Part shown: in pieces, positions 43,710 through 53,374 of the stretch | Layout of the letters: each line of letters begins with the position of its first letter | Numbering within the stretch: the stretch's first letter is position 1 | Assembly (NCBI GenBank): GCA_020830965.2 | Contig: JACCFC020000007.1 | Coordinates: 1 to 64,000 of the forward strand | Source of the DNA: Neisseriaceae bacterium TC5R-5 | Lineage (GTDB): Bacteria; Pseudomonadota; Gammaproteobacteria; Burkholderiales; Chromobacteriaceae | Direction of reading: 5' to 3' | Length of the DNA stretch: 64,000 nt | Made by a program: the position numbers and the translations under genes | Notes under the pieces: generated by a model | The model's database searches: none | What the model was told of the DNA's origin: nothing | What the model saw: only the letters and a program-made list of their open reading frames with translations

Positions 43710-44138
43710 TCAGATTTCCAGCACTTTAGGCTGCTGGGCTGTATGCGGGTGCTCAGTACCAGAATATACCTTGAGCTTCTTGATCATGGCATACCCCAGA
43801 GGCCCCTTCGGCAGCATACCCTTTACGGCTTTTTCCAAAATACGCTCAGGGAACTTGTTTTGCAGTTCCGTAAAGCTACGCTCATAAATACCACCTGGGT
43901 AACCAGTGTGGCGATAGTATTTCTTGTCTTGTGCCTTAGCACCGGTGACGCGTAACTTCTCGACATTGACAACGACTATGTAATCGCCGGTGTCAACATG
44001 AGGAGTAAATTCAGGCTTGTGTTTACCACGTAGGCGGTGAGCAATCTCAGCAGCAAGACGGCCCAACACTTTATCGGCAGCATCGACCACAAACCAGTCG
44101 CGTTTAACCTCGTGCGGCTTGGCAGAAAAGGTCTTCAT
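43710..44138 (-). CDS. rplM: 50S ribosomal protein L13
   Basis: L13 is an early assembly protein of the large subunit. The 142-residue protein shows [19 protein letters not shown] near residue 16, [20 protein letters not shown] near 45 and [20 protein letters not shown] near 99. It is the first gene of rplM-rpsI, and a strong promoter lies 35-65 bases upstream. Confidence 0.98.
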   Translation of the reverse strand: MKTFSAKPHEVKRDWFVVDAADKVLGRLAAEIAHRLRGKHKPEFTPHVDTGDYIVVVNVEKLRVTGAKAQDKKYYRHTGYPGGIYERSFTELQNKFPERILEKAVKGMLPKGPLGYAMIKKLKVYSGTEHPHTAQQPKVLEI

Positions 44139-44172
44139 GGAACTCTTCCATCGTAATTCTTGAAAGTTCCGG

Positions 44173-44202
44173 ATTCTATTACAGTGCTATTACTACTGTC
44201 AA
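44173..44202 (-). promoter_or_regulatory. Promoter of rplM-rpsI
   Basis: On the minus strand TTGACA (44202-44197) and TAGAAT (44178-44173) are separated by 18 bases, 35 bases ahead of the rplM start. Confidence 0.75.
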
Positions 44203-44321
44203 ACCATTGTGACAGAAAGAAATTTTAGACAAATCCCCAATAGCAGTTTCAAGCAGACCAATTCCTCACTTTTTGTACCTACTGTGGCACAAAATAGAAA
44301 AGAAAAGACGCTACAATGCAT

Positions 44322-44348
44322 AAAGCCCAGCACATAGTGCTGGGCTTT
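44322..44348. terminator. Hairpin after the tRNA cluster
   Basis: AAAGCCCAGCAC-ATA-GTGCTGGGCTTT pairs perfectly over 12 bases. It lies 11 bases beyond the 3' end of tRNA-His and probably ends the tRNA transcript. Confidence 0.75.
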
Positions 44349-44359
44349 ATTATTTATTC

Positions 44360-44436
44360 TGGGGTGGATGATGGGGCTCGAACCCACGACAACAGGAATC
44401 ACAATCCTGGACTCTACCAACTGAGCTACATCCACC
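44360..44436 (-). tRNA. tRNA-His (anticodon GTG)
   Basis: The cloverleaf folds with acceptor GTGGATG/CATCCAC, anticodon stem CCAGG/CCTGT-type with loop TTGTGAT, and T-arm around GGTTCGAGCC. The extra 5' G facing C73, a mark of tRNA-His, is present, and CCA is encoded. Confidence 0.96.
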
Positions 44437-44456
44437 ATAATCTTTAACTATATTAC

Positions 44457-44533
44457 TGGCGCGCCCGACAGGAATCGAACCTGTAACCCCCAGCTTAGAA
44501 GGCTGGTGCTCTATCCGGTTGAGCTACGGGCGC
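44457..44533 (-). tRNA. tRNA-Arg (anticodon TCT)
   Basis: Acceptor GCGCCCG/CGGGCGC, D-arm with GCTCAACCGGATAGAGC, anticodon stem CCAGC/GCTGG with loop CTTCTAA, and a T-arm with GGTTCGATTCC. CCA is encoded. It lies between tRNA-Pro and tRNA-His. Confidence 0.96.
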
Positions 44534-44556
44534 TCATATCGGGCTTGCTTAGTTTC

Positions 44557-44633
44557 TGGTCGGGGCGGCGGGATTCGAACTCGCGACCCCCTGATCCCAA
44601 ATCAGGTGCGCTACCAGGCTGCGCTACGCCCCG
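44557..44633 (-). tRNA. tRNA-Pro (anticodon TGG)
   Basis: Acceptor CGGGGCG/CGCCCCG, D-arm GCGCAGCCTGGTAGCGC, anticodon stem CTGAT/ATCAG with loop TTGGG in the centre, and a T-arm with GAGTTCGAATC. CCA is encoded. It is the first tRNA of the three-gene unit. Confidence 0.96.
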
Positions 44634-44648
44634 ACAACAGAGGACGCA

Positions 44649-44677
44649 AATATACGCTGTGACCTAAACGGTGTCAA
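44649..44677 (-). promoter_or_regulatory. Promoter of the tRNA-Pro-Arg-His operon
   Basis: On the minus strand TTGACA (44677-44672) and TATATT (44654-44649) are exactly 17 bases apart, ending 15 bases before tRNA-Pro. Confidence 0.9.
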
Positions 44678-44864
44678 CAGCAATTTACAATAAAATCACA
44701 CACAACAATAACACCTGCCGAACAATCACCATCAAAAAAACTCGAGTTCTCCTTATTTATCTTGATGTTAAAGAAACTTAAGTCGCTCAACACGATTCCC
44801 CATTAAATAGAAAAATGCGACAATGCCGAGCATCTTAACTCGTAATGATTGATGGAATTCTCGC

Positions 44865-45719
44865 ATGGTCGCAAAGTTAATTGATGGCAAAGCAGTAGCA
44901 ACAAAACTAATTGAAGAGATAGGTAGAGAAGTAGCGTTACGGATTACTGCGGGAAAACGTGCCCCCACGCTAGCAGTCATTCTAATAGGGGAAGATCCCG
45001 CCTCTTCGGTTTATGTCACCCACAAAAAACGAGCTTGCCAAACCGCAGGCATTAATTCTTTAGCCTATGACCTACCAGTCACCACCAGCCAAACTGAATT
45101 GCTGAACATCATTGACAAGCTAAATAACGATGCAAAGGTAGATGGCATTCTAGTTCAACTCCCTTTACCCCAGCAGATTGATCCACAAGCCGTAATAGAA
45201 CGCATCGATCCTCGTAAAGATGTTGATGGTTTCCATCCTTACAATATGGGTCGCTTAGCAATAAAAATGCCCTTGCTGCGACCGTGCACGCCACGTGGTG
45301 TGATGATTTTACTGAAAACTTATGGCATTGACCCAAAGGGTAAGAAGGTAGTGATTATTGGCGCATCTAATATTGTTGGCAGACCGCAGGCACTGGAGAT
45401 GCTACTGGCACGCGCTACTGTGACCGTATGCCATAGTGCCACAGAAAATCTGGCACAAGAGATTAGTACTGCTGACATCGTCATTGCTGCGGTAGGCATT
45501 CCTAACTTCGTCAAAGGAGAATGGGTTAAGCCTGGCGCGATTGTCATTGATGTCGGCATTAACCGCCTAAGCAATGGCAAGCTCTGCGGTGATGTGGAGT
45601 TTTCCACCGCCAGCGCTCGCGCCAGCATGATTACGCCGGTTCCGGGAGGAGTAGGCCCAATGACTGTTGCCACCTTGCTACAAAACACTTTAGATGCAGC
45701 CAAGCACACCGAAATTTAA
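44865..45719 (+). CDS. folD: Methylenetetrahydrofolate dehydrogenase / cyclohydrolase
   Basis: This two-function enzyme converts 5,10-methylene- to 10-formyl-tetrahydrofolate. The 284-residue protein shows [15 protein letters not shown] near residue 49 (catalytic Tyr and Lys), [10 protein letters not shown] near 95, [14 protein letters not shown] near 120 and the NADP loop [18 protein letters not shown] near 161. It stands alone and ends in a strong terminator. Confidence 0.97.
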   Translation: MVAKLIDGKAVATKLIEEIGREVALRITAGKRAPTLAVILIGEDPASSVYVTHKKRACQTAGINSLAYDLPVTTSQTELLNIIDKLNNDAKVDGILVQLPLPQQIDPQAVIERIDPRKDVDGFHPYNMGRLAIKMPLLRPCTPRGVMILLKTYGIDPKGKKVVIIGASNIVGRPQALEMLLARATVTVCHSATENLAQEISTADIVIAAVGIPNFVKGEWVKPGAIVIDVGINRLSNGKLCGDVEFSTASARASMITPVPGGVGPMTVATLLQNTLDAAKHTEI

Positions 45720-45736
45720 CCGCCCCACAAATACAA

Positions 45737-45763
45737 AAAGACGGTCAGTTGACCGTCTTTTTT
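45737..45763 (+). terminator. Terminator of folD
   Basis: AAAGACGGTCA-GT-TGACCGTCTTT pairs over 11 bases and runs into a T tract, 17 bases after folD. It may also serve the converging Nudix gene. Confidence 0.9.
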
Positions 45764-45782
45764 AGCGCTAAACAAGCTAAAG

Positions 45783-46244
45783 TTAGTCAACTTTAGCAAT
45801 ATACCTAGCAAGCCCCAGCAATGAACGCATAGCTTCCCCCTTTGCTGTAGCTTCACCACGCAGCCTAGCATAACGGCGGAGAATGGCCCGACTTTCAACA
45901 AATAAGTCCATTTCGCTGTCCGGCGAGGAAACTAGCGCGATTCGCTCAACCTCCCTCTGTGGTCTTGGTTGACCTTGTGCAATACACAAATAAACTTTAT
46001 GAGCATTGCTAGGTGTAATGTGATCGAACAAATAAAGCATAGAGTTGATACGCAAACCAGTCTCTTCGCGCACTTCGCGGATTAGAGTTTGAGAACGTAA
46101 CTCACCCCGAATAGCTTTACCCCCAGGTAGCTTATAACGCCCACCCTTGATTGCTGCAACCAACACCCCATTAGGCATCTCAATAATGGCAGTCGCAAGC
46201 CTCGCTAGATCAGCCTGCGGATAATCACGTTTTTTATCTTCCAA
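45783..46244 (-). CDS. Nudix hydrolase
   Basis: The 153-residue protein carries a full Nudix box in GGKAIRGELRSQTLIREVREETGL (about residues 40-64, pattern Gx5Ex7REUxEExGU), in which the REVREE acids bind magnesium. Such enzymes cleave nucleoside diphosphates linked to another group. The C-terminal region (SRAILRRYARLRGEATAKGE) is a helix not shared with the main named subfamilies. It converges with folD. Substrate not identifiable. Confidence 0.87.
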   Translation of the reverse strand: MEDKKRDYPQADLARLATAIIEMPNGVLVAAIKGGRYKLPGGKAIRGELRSQTLIREVREETGLRINSMLYLFDHITPSNAHKVYLCIAQGQPRPQREVERIALVSSPDSEMDLFVESRAILRRYARLRGEATAKGEAMRSLLGLARYIAKVD

Positions 46245-46333
46245 AGTATTCTTTTATTTTCAACAATAATAATTCAAGACAGATGCATATACACAACAAT
46301 CTATACCAAAAGCATCAAACTATATGCCTATTT

Positions 46334-46362
46334 ATTATAATACACTTGACGTATCGCGCCAA
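46334..46362 (-). promoter_or_regulatory. Candidate promoter of the Nudix gene in an AT-rich gap
   Basis: The 318-base gap 46245-46562 is strongly AT-rich and holds no gene that I can see. On its minus strand TTGGCG (46362-46357) and a consensus TATAAT (46339-46334) are 17 bases apart, about 90 bases ahead of the Nudix start. Confidence 0.5.
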
Positions 46363-46562
46363 CAGATAATTTGCTCAAAAAACACATGCTTTAACTACAG
46401 AACAAATAAAAATGAGCTGTTTAAAAACAAAATGCCTCACGATTTTTATTTTTTAAAACTGACACAACTCACTTGCCACAACGTTAACTAAACAGTAAAA
46501 GCATCAATCTATTAAAAGTATGTGCTTATCGAAATTCATTACCAACTTTATGAGCTTCTCTG

Positions 46563-48296
46563 CTACTCACTATTATTCAATTGCTGTAGCCATTCAGCAA
46601 TTTTATCCGGATCTTCACTTTTAAGTATGCGAGTACTCAAAGCCGAGATTTTATCCAAATGCGTATTTAGCATTTGCTGCTTCACCTCTAACAGCTTAGC
46701 CGGATGCATGGAGAACTTACGCAAACCCATTCCCAGTAATAAGCGTGTCAGCCTAGCATCTCCAGCCATTTCGCCACAGATAGAAACAGGTAGTCCCGCC
46801 TTATCGGCCACCTTAATTGTGTGAGAAATCAACTTTAGTACTGCCGGATGCACCGGGTCATACAAATGACTAACCGAATCATCATTGCGATCAATTGCCA
46901 GGGTGTACTGAATAAGGTCGTTGGTACCAATAGATAGAAAATCCACATGCTTGGTGAAACTAGCCACCACCAGCGCAGCAGAAGGAATCTCTATCATCGC
47001 ACCAAGCTGAATATCTGCGGCATAGTGAATATTCTCATCTTGTAACTCTTGCTTGGCATACTGAAACTGAGCCAAGGCCTGCTTAAGTTCAGACAAGGAA
47101 TTAAGCATTGGAAACAGCACTTGGATCTTGCCATGCATGGAAGCTCGCAATAAAGCGCGCAACTGCACACGAAACATCAGCGGTTCAGCCAGACACAAAC
47201 GAATACCGGTTAAGCCCAAAGCTGGGTTTTCAGCAACAGTATGATTCAACCATTTGGGACTTTTATCTGCCCCCAAATCCATCGTGCGTATGGTAACGGG
47301 TAAACCCTTCATACTTTCAGCAACACGACGGTATGCTTCGTATTGCTCATTTTCATCTGGAAGGGTGTCACGCCCTAAAAACAAAAACTCACTACGAAAT
47401 AAACCTACTCCCATTGCACCGGACTTACGCACATCTTCCACATCTTGGGGCAACTCGATATTAGCCAATAACTCAACCGGTGTACCATCCTGCGTCTTGG
47501 CGTCAGATTTGCGAATGGAAACCAGTTTACGTCGAGCATCTCGCCATGCGCGCTGACGAAGCCGATACTCGCGCAGCACCAGCTCATCGGGGTTGATAAC
47601 CACCACCCCTTGCTGACCATCTACCACGATCCATTCTGTTTCACGAATCAACTGACGTGAGCGATGCAAGGCAATGACCGATGGTAAGTCCAGACTACGT
47701 CCTAAGATTGCCGTATGCGATGTTGCCCCCCCCACATCCGTGATAAAGGCAGCAAAATTAGCATCCTTGAAGTAAACCATGTCAGCAGGTGATAGATCAT
47801 GAGCAACCAATATCTGGTCATCCAGGCTATCTGATCCGGAAGGTAATGGGAGCTCATCTCCATTCAGGTTTTTGAAAATACGCTCTACTACTTGCAGCAC
47901 ATCCTGCTTACGTTCACGTAGATAATCTTCCTCAATGGCATCAAACTGCTCAACCAGTTGATCACATTGCAGCTTAAGCGCCCATTCTGCATTGCAGTGC
48001 TGTTGCTCAATAATGTCACAAGGATCTCGCGATAGCGTCGCATCTCCTAACAACATGATATGCAAAGATAAAAATGCCCCTAGCTCCGTCGGCGCATTTT
48101 CTGGAATACTCCCCCACAACATTTCTAGTTCTTTGCGCGTGGTGCGAATCGCCTCGTCAAAACGAGCAAGCTCTGCTGGCACATCTTCTTCAGCAAGCAA
48201 ATAGTGCGCCACGTCATCCATACTGCGCGAGATTAAATAAGCACGCCCAATCGCAATGCCGCCACCAACCGCAACCCCATGCAGGGTGATACTCAT
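46563..48296 (-). CDS. ptsI: Phosphoenolpyruvate-protein phosphotransferase (PTS enzyme I)
   Basis: Enzyme I takes phosphate from phosphoenolpyruvate and hands it to HPr. The 577-residue protein has the active His in GGATSHTAILGRSL near residue 190, and the PEP-binding barrel with GVGLFRSEFLFLGRD near 292, SIGTNDLIQYTLAIDRND near 448 and the Cys of SICGEMAGD near 501. It is the last gene of the EIIA-HPr-EI operon. No sugar permease is present, so in this operon the system may be mainly regulatory. Confidence 0.96.
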   Translation of the reverse strand: MSITLHGVAVGGGIAIGRAYLISRSMDDVAHYLLAEEDVPAELARFDEAIRTTRKELEMLWGSIPENAPTELGAFLSLHIMLLGDATLSRDPCDIIEQQHCNAEWALKLQCDQLVEQFDAIEEDYLRERKQDVLQVVERIFKNLNGDELPLPSGSDSLDDQILVAHDLSPADMVYFKDANFAAFITDVGGATSHTAILGRSLDLPSVIALHRSRQLIRETEWIVVDGQQGVVVINPDELVLREYRLRQRAWRDARRKLVSIRKSDAKTQDGTPVELLANIELPQDVEDVRKSGAMGVGLFRSEFLFLGRDTLPDENEQYEAYRRVAESMKGLPVTIRTMDLGADKSPKWLNHTVAENPALGLTGIRLCLAEPLMFRVQLRALLRASMHGKIQVLFPMLNSLSELKQALAQFQYAKQELQDENIHYAADIQLGAMIEIPSAALVVASFTKHVDFLSIGTNDLIQYTLAIDRNDDSVSHLYDPVHPAVLKLISHTIKVADKAGLPVSICGEMAGDARLTRLLLGMGLRKFSMHPAKLLEVKQQMLNTHLDKISALSTRILKSEDPDKIAEWLQQLNNSE

Positions 48297-48320
48297 CGTT
48301 TTACTTCCTCTAGCACAGGT

Positions 48321-48590
48321 TTATTCTGCTTCGTCAAAACGACTGTTGATGAGCGCCAATATCGCGTCTAGAGCCTGCTGTTCATCCTCACCACTGATTT
48401 CCAGCTCAATTGTCGACCCCTTACCTGCCGCCAGCATCATCACACCCATGATACTTTTACCATTGACCCGCCGATTATTTCTGGCAATGAAAACATCGCT
48501 GCGATAACGACTGGCCAATTGCGTCAACTTGCTGGATGCACGTGCATGCAAACCCAGTTTATTAATGATTTCCACCTCAACTCGTAGCAT
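48321..48590 (-). CDS. ptsH: PTS phosphocarrier protein HPr
   Basis: HPr shuttles phosphate from enzyme I to EIIA proteins. The 89-residue protein shows KLGLHARASSKLTQLA (His15 is phosphorylated) and NGKSIMGVMMLAAGKGS, with the regulatory Ser near residue 46 that an HPr kinase could modify. It overlaps the upstream EIIA gene by 14 bases and precedes ptsI by 24 bases. Confidence 0.95.
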   Translation of the reverse strand: MLRVEVEIINKLGLHARASSKLTQLASRYRSDVFIARNNRRVNGKSIMGVMMLAAGKGSTIELEISGEDEQQALDAILALINSRFDEAE

Positions 48591-48984
48591 TATGATCCCC
48601 CGAAATCATACACATCACTCCTTCTATCCCGCCTGTTATCGCTTTTTGTACAACGACATCTAACGGTTGGTCACTATAAAATAAAGCCCGCACCACCATA
48701 GGCAAATTGGCACCACCCACCACCTCCACCTGATTGGGACGGCAGAGTCGACAAGCGATATTGGAGGGCGTTCCACCACACATATCGGTCAGCACCAGCA
48801 CCCCAGCCCCTCGATCCACACTGGCCAGCAAATTTTCCGCCTCCCGTTGCTTACTCTCAGGATCGTCATTTTTGTCAACCGCCATCACCACCAGATTGTC
48901 CGGCACCCGTCCCAACACATGCTTGGCACAGTCAGCCAGGCTTTGCGCCAGCTGCCCGTGACCAATGATTAACACGCCGACCAT
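48577..48984 (-). CDS. PTS EIIA component, mannose (AgaA/ManX) family
   Basis: The 135-residue protein has the EIIA(Man) fold: GVLIIGHGQLAQSLADCAKH, where the His at about residue 9 receives phosphate from HPr, and VLVLTDMCGGTPSNIACRL near 62. I chose the ATG at 48984; a longer frame to 49041 has no similarity. As the only EII-type protein in this operon it is often a regulatory sink (for example for polyhydroxybutyrate or kinase control) in betaproteobacteria rather than part of a sugar permease. Confidence 0.9.
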   Translation of the reverse strand: MVGVLIIGHGQLAQSLADCAKHVLGRVPDNLVVMAVDKNDDPESKQREAENLLASVDRGAGVLVLTDMCGGTPSNIACRLCRPNQVEVVGGANLPMVVRALFYSDQPLDVVVQKAITGGIEGVMCMISGDHNATS

Positions 48985-49103
48985 AATTGCCTCTTCATAA
49001 AATTTGGCACACCTTATGCACTGAACACGCCGGCTGCGCAAAGCAAACGCCCAAGCTGACCAAGTTCAACTACCAGCCGCTATCTGTAAAGTGTTTAAAA
49101 GCA

Positions 49104-50516
49104 TTATCGCAAAATTTTAACAGCCGTATTCTCACACCGCCGATACCAAGCCAATTGCTCGGCCAAACCCACTACCTCTCCAACGATAATCAAGGCCGGA
49201 GAGCTAATGGCATATTCCTTAATCAGCAGAGGCAAGCTCTCAAGGGTACCCGTTACGGTACGTTGCTGAACGGTCGTCGCCCATTGCACAACGGCTGCCG
49301 GCGTTGTGGCGGCTTTGCCATGTTGAATAAAGGCTTGGCATAACTCGCTGGCAGTAGCAATACCCATATAAACCACCACTGTTTGTGCAGGGCGAGTCAA
49401 AGCCTGCCAGTCTAACTGAATGCTGCCATCTTTCTTATGTCCAGTGACAAAAGTGACAGACTGAGCATAATCGCGATGAGTCAGTGGGATGCCCGCATAA
49501 GCAGCCGCTCCGCTAGCTGAGGTAATCCCTGGCACCACCTCAAAAGGAATGCCATATTGCGCCAGAGTAGCAATCTCCTCTCCGCCACGACCAAACATGA
49601 ACGGATCCCCTCCCTTCAGACGCAGCACCCGCTTGCCTTCACCTGCCAGCCTCACCATCAGCAAATTAATATCTTCTTGTGGCAAAGCATGATTGGCACG
49701 CTCCTTCCCCACATAGATACGCTCAGCATCGCGGCGCACCAACTCCAGCAAAGCTGGTGCGACCAGATTATCGTATAGCACGACATCCGCCTGCTGCATT
49801 AAACGCAAAGCCCTAAACGTCAGCAAATCAGGGTGCCCGGGCCCTGCCCCCACCAAATACACCGCCCCCGTGGTGTTACTGTCAATACCTTGAGCCAGGC
49901 GCGCCTCCATTTGCTGGCGCGCTTGCTCCTCATCCCCATTCATCACGGTTTCTGCCAGCGGGCCTTCCAGTACCGATTCCCAAAAAATCCGACGCTCGTC
50001 TACATTTACAAAACGCGCCTTCACCCGCTCGCGAAAACTGGTCGCAAAGCGCGCCAGCAGGCCAAAACTGCTTGGGATCATGCTTTCCAAACGCGCCCGA
50101 ATCAACCTCGCTAAAACCGGCACACCGCCGCCGGTTGATACCGCAATCACCAAAGGGGAGCGATCAATAATAGCAGGTGTGATATAGGTGCATAACTCCG
50201 GGTCATCAACCACATTGACCGGAATCCCCAGAGCCTGCGCGGCAAGCGACACCTGGCGATTGACTTCGCGATCATGCGTAGCGGCTATCACCAAACGCTG
50301 CCCTGGCAGCAAGTCTTCACTAAACAGACTACACCGGTGAGCTACCTGCTCTTCTGCCACCATGGCCGCTAATTCAGGGGCCAAAGTCGGCGCTACCACC
50401 GTCAGACGCGCGCCTGCTGTCAACAGCAGGCGCGCCTTACGTAAGGCCACTTCTCCTCCACCCACAATCAGACAGCTCTGCTGCTGCAAACGCATAAAAA
50501 TGGGAAAGTAATCCAT
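49104..50516 (-). CDS. cysG: Siroheme synthase (uroporphyrin-III methyltransferase / precorrin-2 dehydrogenase / ferrochelatase)
   Basis: This fused enzyme makes siroheme for sulfite and nitrite reductases. The N-terminal part has the NAD loop LIVGGGEVALRKARLLL near residue 15 and STGGGVPVLARLIRARLES near 125. The C-terminal methyltransferase has YLVGAGPGHPDLLTFRALRL near 220, RLKGGDPFMFGRGGEE near 303 and VVPGITSASGAAAYAGIPL near 328. From the ATG at 50516 it has 470 residues (E. coli 457). Siroheme could serve a nitrite reductase working downstream of the nar genes, but none is in the window. Confidence 0.96.
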   Translation of the reverse strand: MDYFPIFMRLQQQSCLIVGGGEVALRKARLLLTAGARLTVVAPTLAPELAAMVAEEQVAHRCSLFSEDLLPGQRLVIAATHDREVNRQVSLAAQALGIPVNVVDDPELCTYITPAIIDRSPLVIAVSTGGGVPVLARLIRARLESMIPSSFGLLARFATSFRERVKARFVNVDERRIFWESVLEGPLAETVMNGDEEQARQQMEARLAQGIDSNTTGAVYLVGAGPGHPDLLTFRALRLMQQADVVLYDNLVAPALLELVRRDAERIYVGKERANHALPQEDINLLMVRLAGEGKRVLRLKGGDPFMFGRGGEEIATLAQYGIPFEVVPGITSASGAAAYAGIPLTHRDYAQSVTFVTGHKKDGSIQLDWQALTRPAQTVVVYMGIATASELCQAFIQHGKAATTPAAVVQWATTVQQRTVTGTLESLPLLIKEYAISSPALIIVGEVVGLAEQLAWYRRCENTAVKILR

Positions 50517-50668
50517 AACATCCTCCAGCCCGAAGGCGTGCAGGATACTGGATTTAGACACCAAAAACGACGCCGTCAAATACTAAGCTTAGTCTTAAAA
50601 GTAACAATAATATCGACCCGCTTTGACGGTAAAATACGCTTTTAAATAAACATCACCCGCACGCTACT

Positions 50669-51538
50669 GTGACTCACTGGCAAACCGATTATCTGTCCCA
50701 TCCGCTCTACCAGCCTATTCGTACCGTCGCTTCGCTACTCAGCCTGGACGATTGGCCCACGCAGCAGGATTACGATCAGCTATTACAACGGGCACGAGCA
50801 CACGCCCCAACCTTAGCGACAAGGCTGCGCTTTGTTTGTGATCTGATACCGGATAGTTATTACGAACAGCACATTGCTGCTCATGGTGAAGTGCCTACCC
50901 GCAGCCGCAACTGGCATGACTGGTTTAATGCACTCAGTTGGCTGGCCTGGCCGCACAGCAAGCAAGCGCTGAATGAGCGCCACTTACGCGCAATAGCCAA
51001 CGGTGAAAAGCGGCGAGGGCCACGACGTGATGCCGCCACCTTGCTGGATGAGTGCGGGGTTATCGTCGCGATTAGCGATGATGCCATCGGACAGCTATTG
51101 CAGCAGATGCAGTGGCAGGCGCTGTTTATTACCCAACGCCAGAGCTGGCAACAGCAGATAAGCGTACATACTTTGGGGCATGCTTTATTCGAAAGCGGGC
51201 TGGCCCCGTATATCGGCTGGTGCGGTAAAGCTTTGCTGCTACACGTAAACCCGGATTTTTTTAGTCTGGCCCCGCAACAGCAGCAGCAACAACTGGATCA
51301 ACAACTCGCGCGACAACTTGCCGATGATCATTTTTTAAGCAGCCCGCTTAGCCTCTGTCCACTACCCTTACTGGGTATTCCTGGTTGGTATCCGCCCAAT
51401 GAAGACCCGAGCTTTTACCTGAATCATCATTACTTTCGACCGACCAGACGAGCAAAATCCTGCAAGGAGCTGCTGGCCAAAGAAGAGGTTAACGACCCCA
51501 ATAGCTCCGCCACACCGAGACTGATTTCATCAACCTGA
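50669..51538 (+). CDS. DUF3025 protein
   Basis: The 289-residue protein matches DUF3025: RSRNWHDWFNALSWLAWPHSK near residue 78, ANGEKRRGPRRDAATLLDECG near 110 and NEDPSFYLNHHYFRPTR near the end. Function is unknown; the RNWHDWFN block is conserved in the family. Translation starts at a GTG. The last 109 bases overlap the end of the converging YihY gene, so both proteins share DNA there. The last 25 residues beyond the RPTRR motif are not conserved, as expected of an extension. Confidence 0.85.
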   Translation: MTHWQTDYLSHPLYQPIRTVASLLSLDDWPTQQDYDQLLQRARAHAPTLATRLRFVCDLIPDSYYEQHIAAHGEVPTRSRNWHDWFNALSWLAWPHSKQALNERHLRAIANGEKRRGPRRDAATLLDECGVIVAISDDAIGQLLQQMQWQALFITQRQSWQQQISVHTLGHALFESGLAPYIGWCGKALLLHVNPDFFSLAPQQQQQQLDQQLARQLADDHFLSSPLSLCPLPLLGIPGWYPPNEDPSFYLNHHYFRPTRRAKSCKELLAKEEVNDPNSSATPRLISST

Positions 51539-52632
51539 TAAGGATCGGCACGATAAACAAACAACTCAAACAATTCGATCAGTTTAATCTGGCTCAGTTT
51601 TTTGCCTAAGGCCCAATGATCACCTTGCCCTTTATGCACATAGCCACACTCACTGAGGGCATCCAGCACCAAGCCTAATTCGTCGTAACCCACTTTAATT
51701 TGTTCCCGCAATTGTCGTGGACTCAGTAACACCCCTTTCTCCTGTGCCGCATCCAACAGCAGCATCACTTCCAAGGCATCCAGAAAACGCCGTTGTGGTT
51801 CGCAACGACGGCGCCAGGCATTGCCCTCCCAATAAGATAAGGAGGCGGTGAATACGGCCCCCACCAGAATCACCAGCCACAAACAATACAGCCACAATAA
51901 AAAAATGGGCACGCTGGCAAACGCGCCATAAACCAGCTGATAATTACCGAGCTGGGCAATGTATAAACCAAACAATGCCCGTGTTGCCTCCAGCAGAATA
52001 GAGGCAAGCACCGCCCCTGATAACGCATGCTTGAACGGTACAAAGCGGTTGGGCAGCACCCGATACAATAGGGAGAGCACCAGGCCGGTCAAGATAATGG
52101 TGCCACCCGTTTCCAGCAGATTACTCAGCAAGGAGGGGGCATAATGAAACACGGGCAGTTGAAACAAGCGGCGCCAGGCCAGCAAACCACCACCCAAGGC
52201 TAAAGGCCCCAAGGTCAGCACCGTCCAATACACCATGCTTTGCTGCAACCAAGGTCGGCTACTCTGCACCCCCCAGATGGTATTGAAAGCCCGTTCGATA
52301 ATTGACATTAACAGTAAGGCGGTAATACCCAGCGCAGCAATGCCTGCCGCCGTCAGCTTGCCGGCATTATCGGCAAACTGCTGCATATAAACGAACACCA
52401 CCTTACCGGCAAACTCCGGTACCAGCGTGGATAACAACATGGTCTTAAAACGCAGGTTAAGATCGGCAAATACCGGGAAGGCGGAAATCACTGTCAAGGT
52501 GATGGTGAGCAAGGGCACGAGTGCTAACAGCGTAGTGAAGGTAAGGCTACTGGCCACCTCTCGTACTCGGTGCGCCCCCATTCTTTGCAATAAAAACCGG
52601 GTAAAACTCAAATAAGACTGAAGTTGATTCAC
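51430..52632 (-). CDS. YihY/UPF0761 family inner-membrane protein
   Basis: The 400-residue protein has the family's six-helix membrane domain: a short N-terminal helix with REVASSLTFTTLLALVPLLTI near residue 24, IIERAFNTIWGVQSSRPW near 111 and GAVLASILLEATRALFGLYI near 202. A C-terminal cytoplasmic part (from about 290) looks like a winged helix (LSPRQLREQIKVGYDELGLVLDAL). The family was once called ribonuclease BN by mistake; its function is uncertain, possibly transport. Its 3' end overlaps DUF3025 on the other strand. Confidence 0.9.
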   Translation of the reverse strand: MNQLQSYLSFTRFLLQRMGAHRVREVASSLTFTTLLALVPLLTITLTVISAFPVFADLNLRFKTMLLSTLVPEFAGKVVFVYMQQFADNAGKLTAAGIAALGITALLLMSIIERAFNTIWGVQSSRPWLQQSMVYWTVLTLGPLALGGGLLAWRRLFQLPVFHYAPSLLSNLLETGGTIILTGLVLSLLYRVLPNRFVPFKHALSGAVLASILLEATRALFGLYIAQLGNYQLVYGAFASVPIFLLWLYCLWLVILVGAVFTASLSYWEGNAWRRRCEPQRRFLDALEVMLLLDAAQEKGVLLSPRQLREQIKVGYDELGLVLDALSECGYVHKGQGDHWALGKKLSQIKLIELFELFVYRADPYQVDEISLGVAELLGSLTSSLASSSLQDFARLVGRK

Positions 52633-52732
52633 TCATCTCTCCAACAAAATCCAGGGCCAGCCCAAAGGGGTAAATTCAGTGCTGTTGCACGACAAGGCAA
52701 GCATGATTACCCTGCAGCTTAACTATTGATAG

Positions 52733-53359
<627 letters not shown>

Positions 53360-53374
53360 AATGGTAGACAACTC

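Noticed and set aside
44199..44438. 79-codon minus-strand frame downstream of the tRNA genes
   Set aside because: It runs through the tRNA-His gene and its hairpin and has no similarity; a chance open frame.
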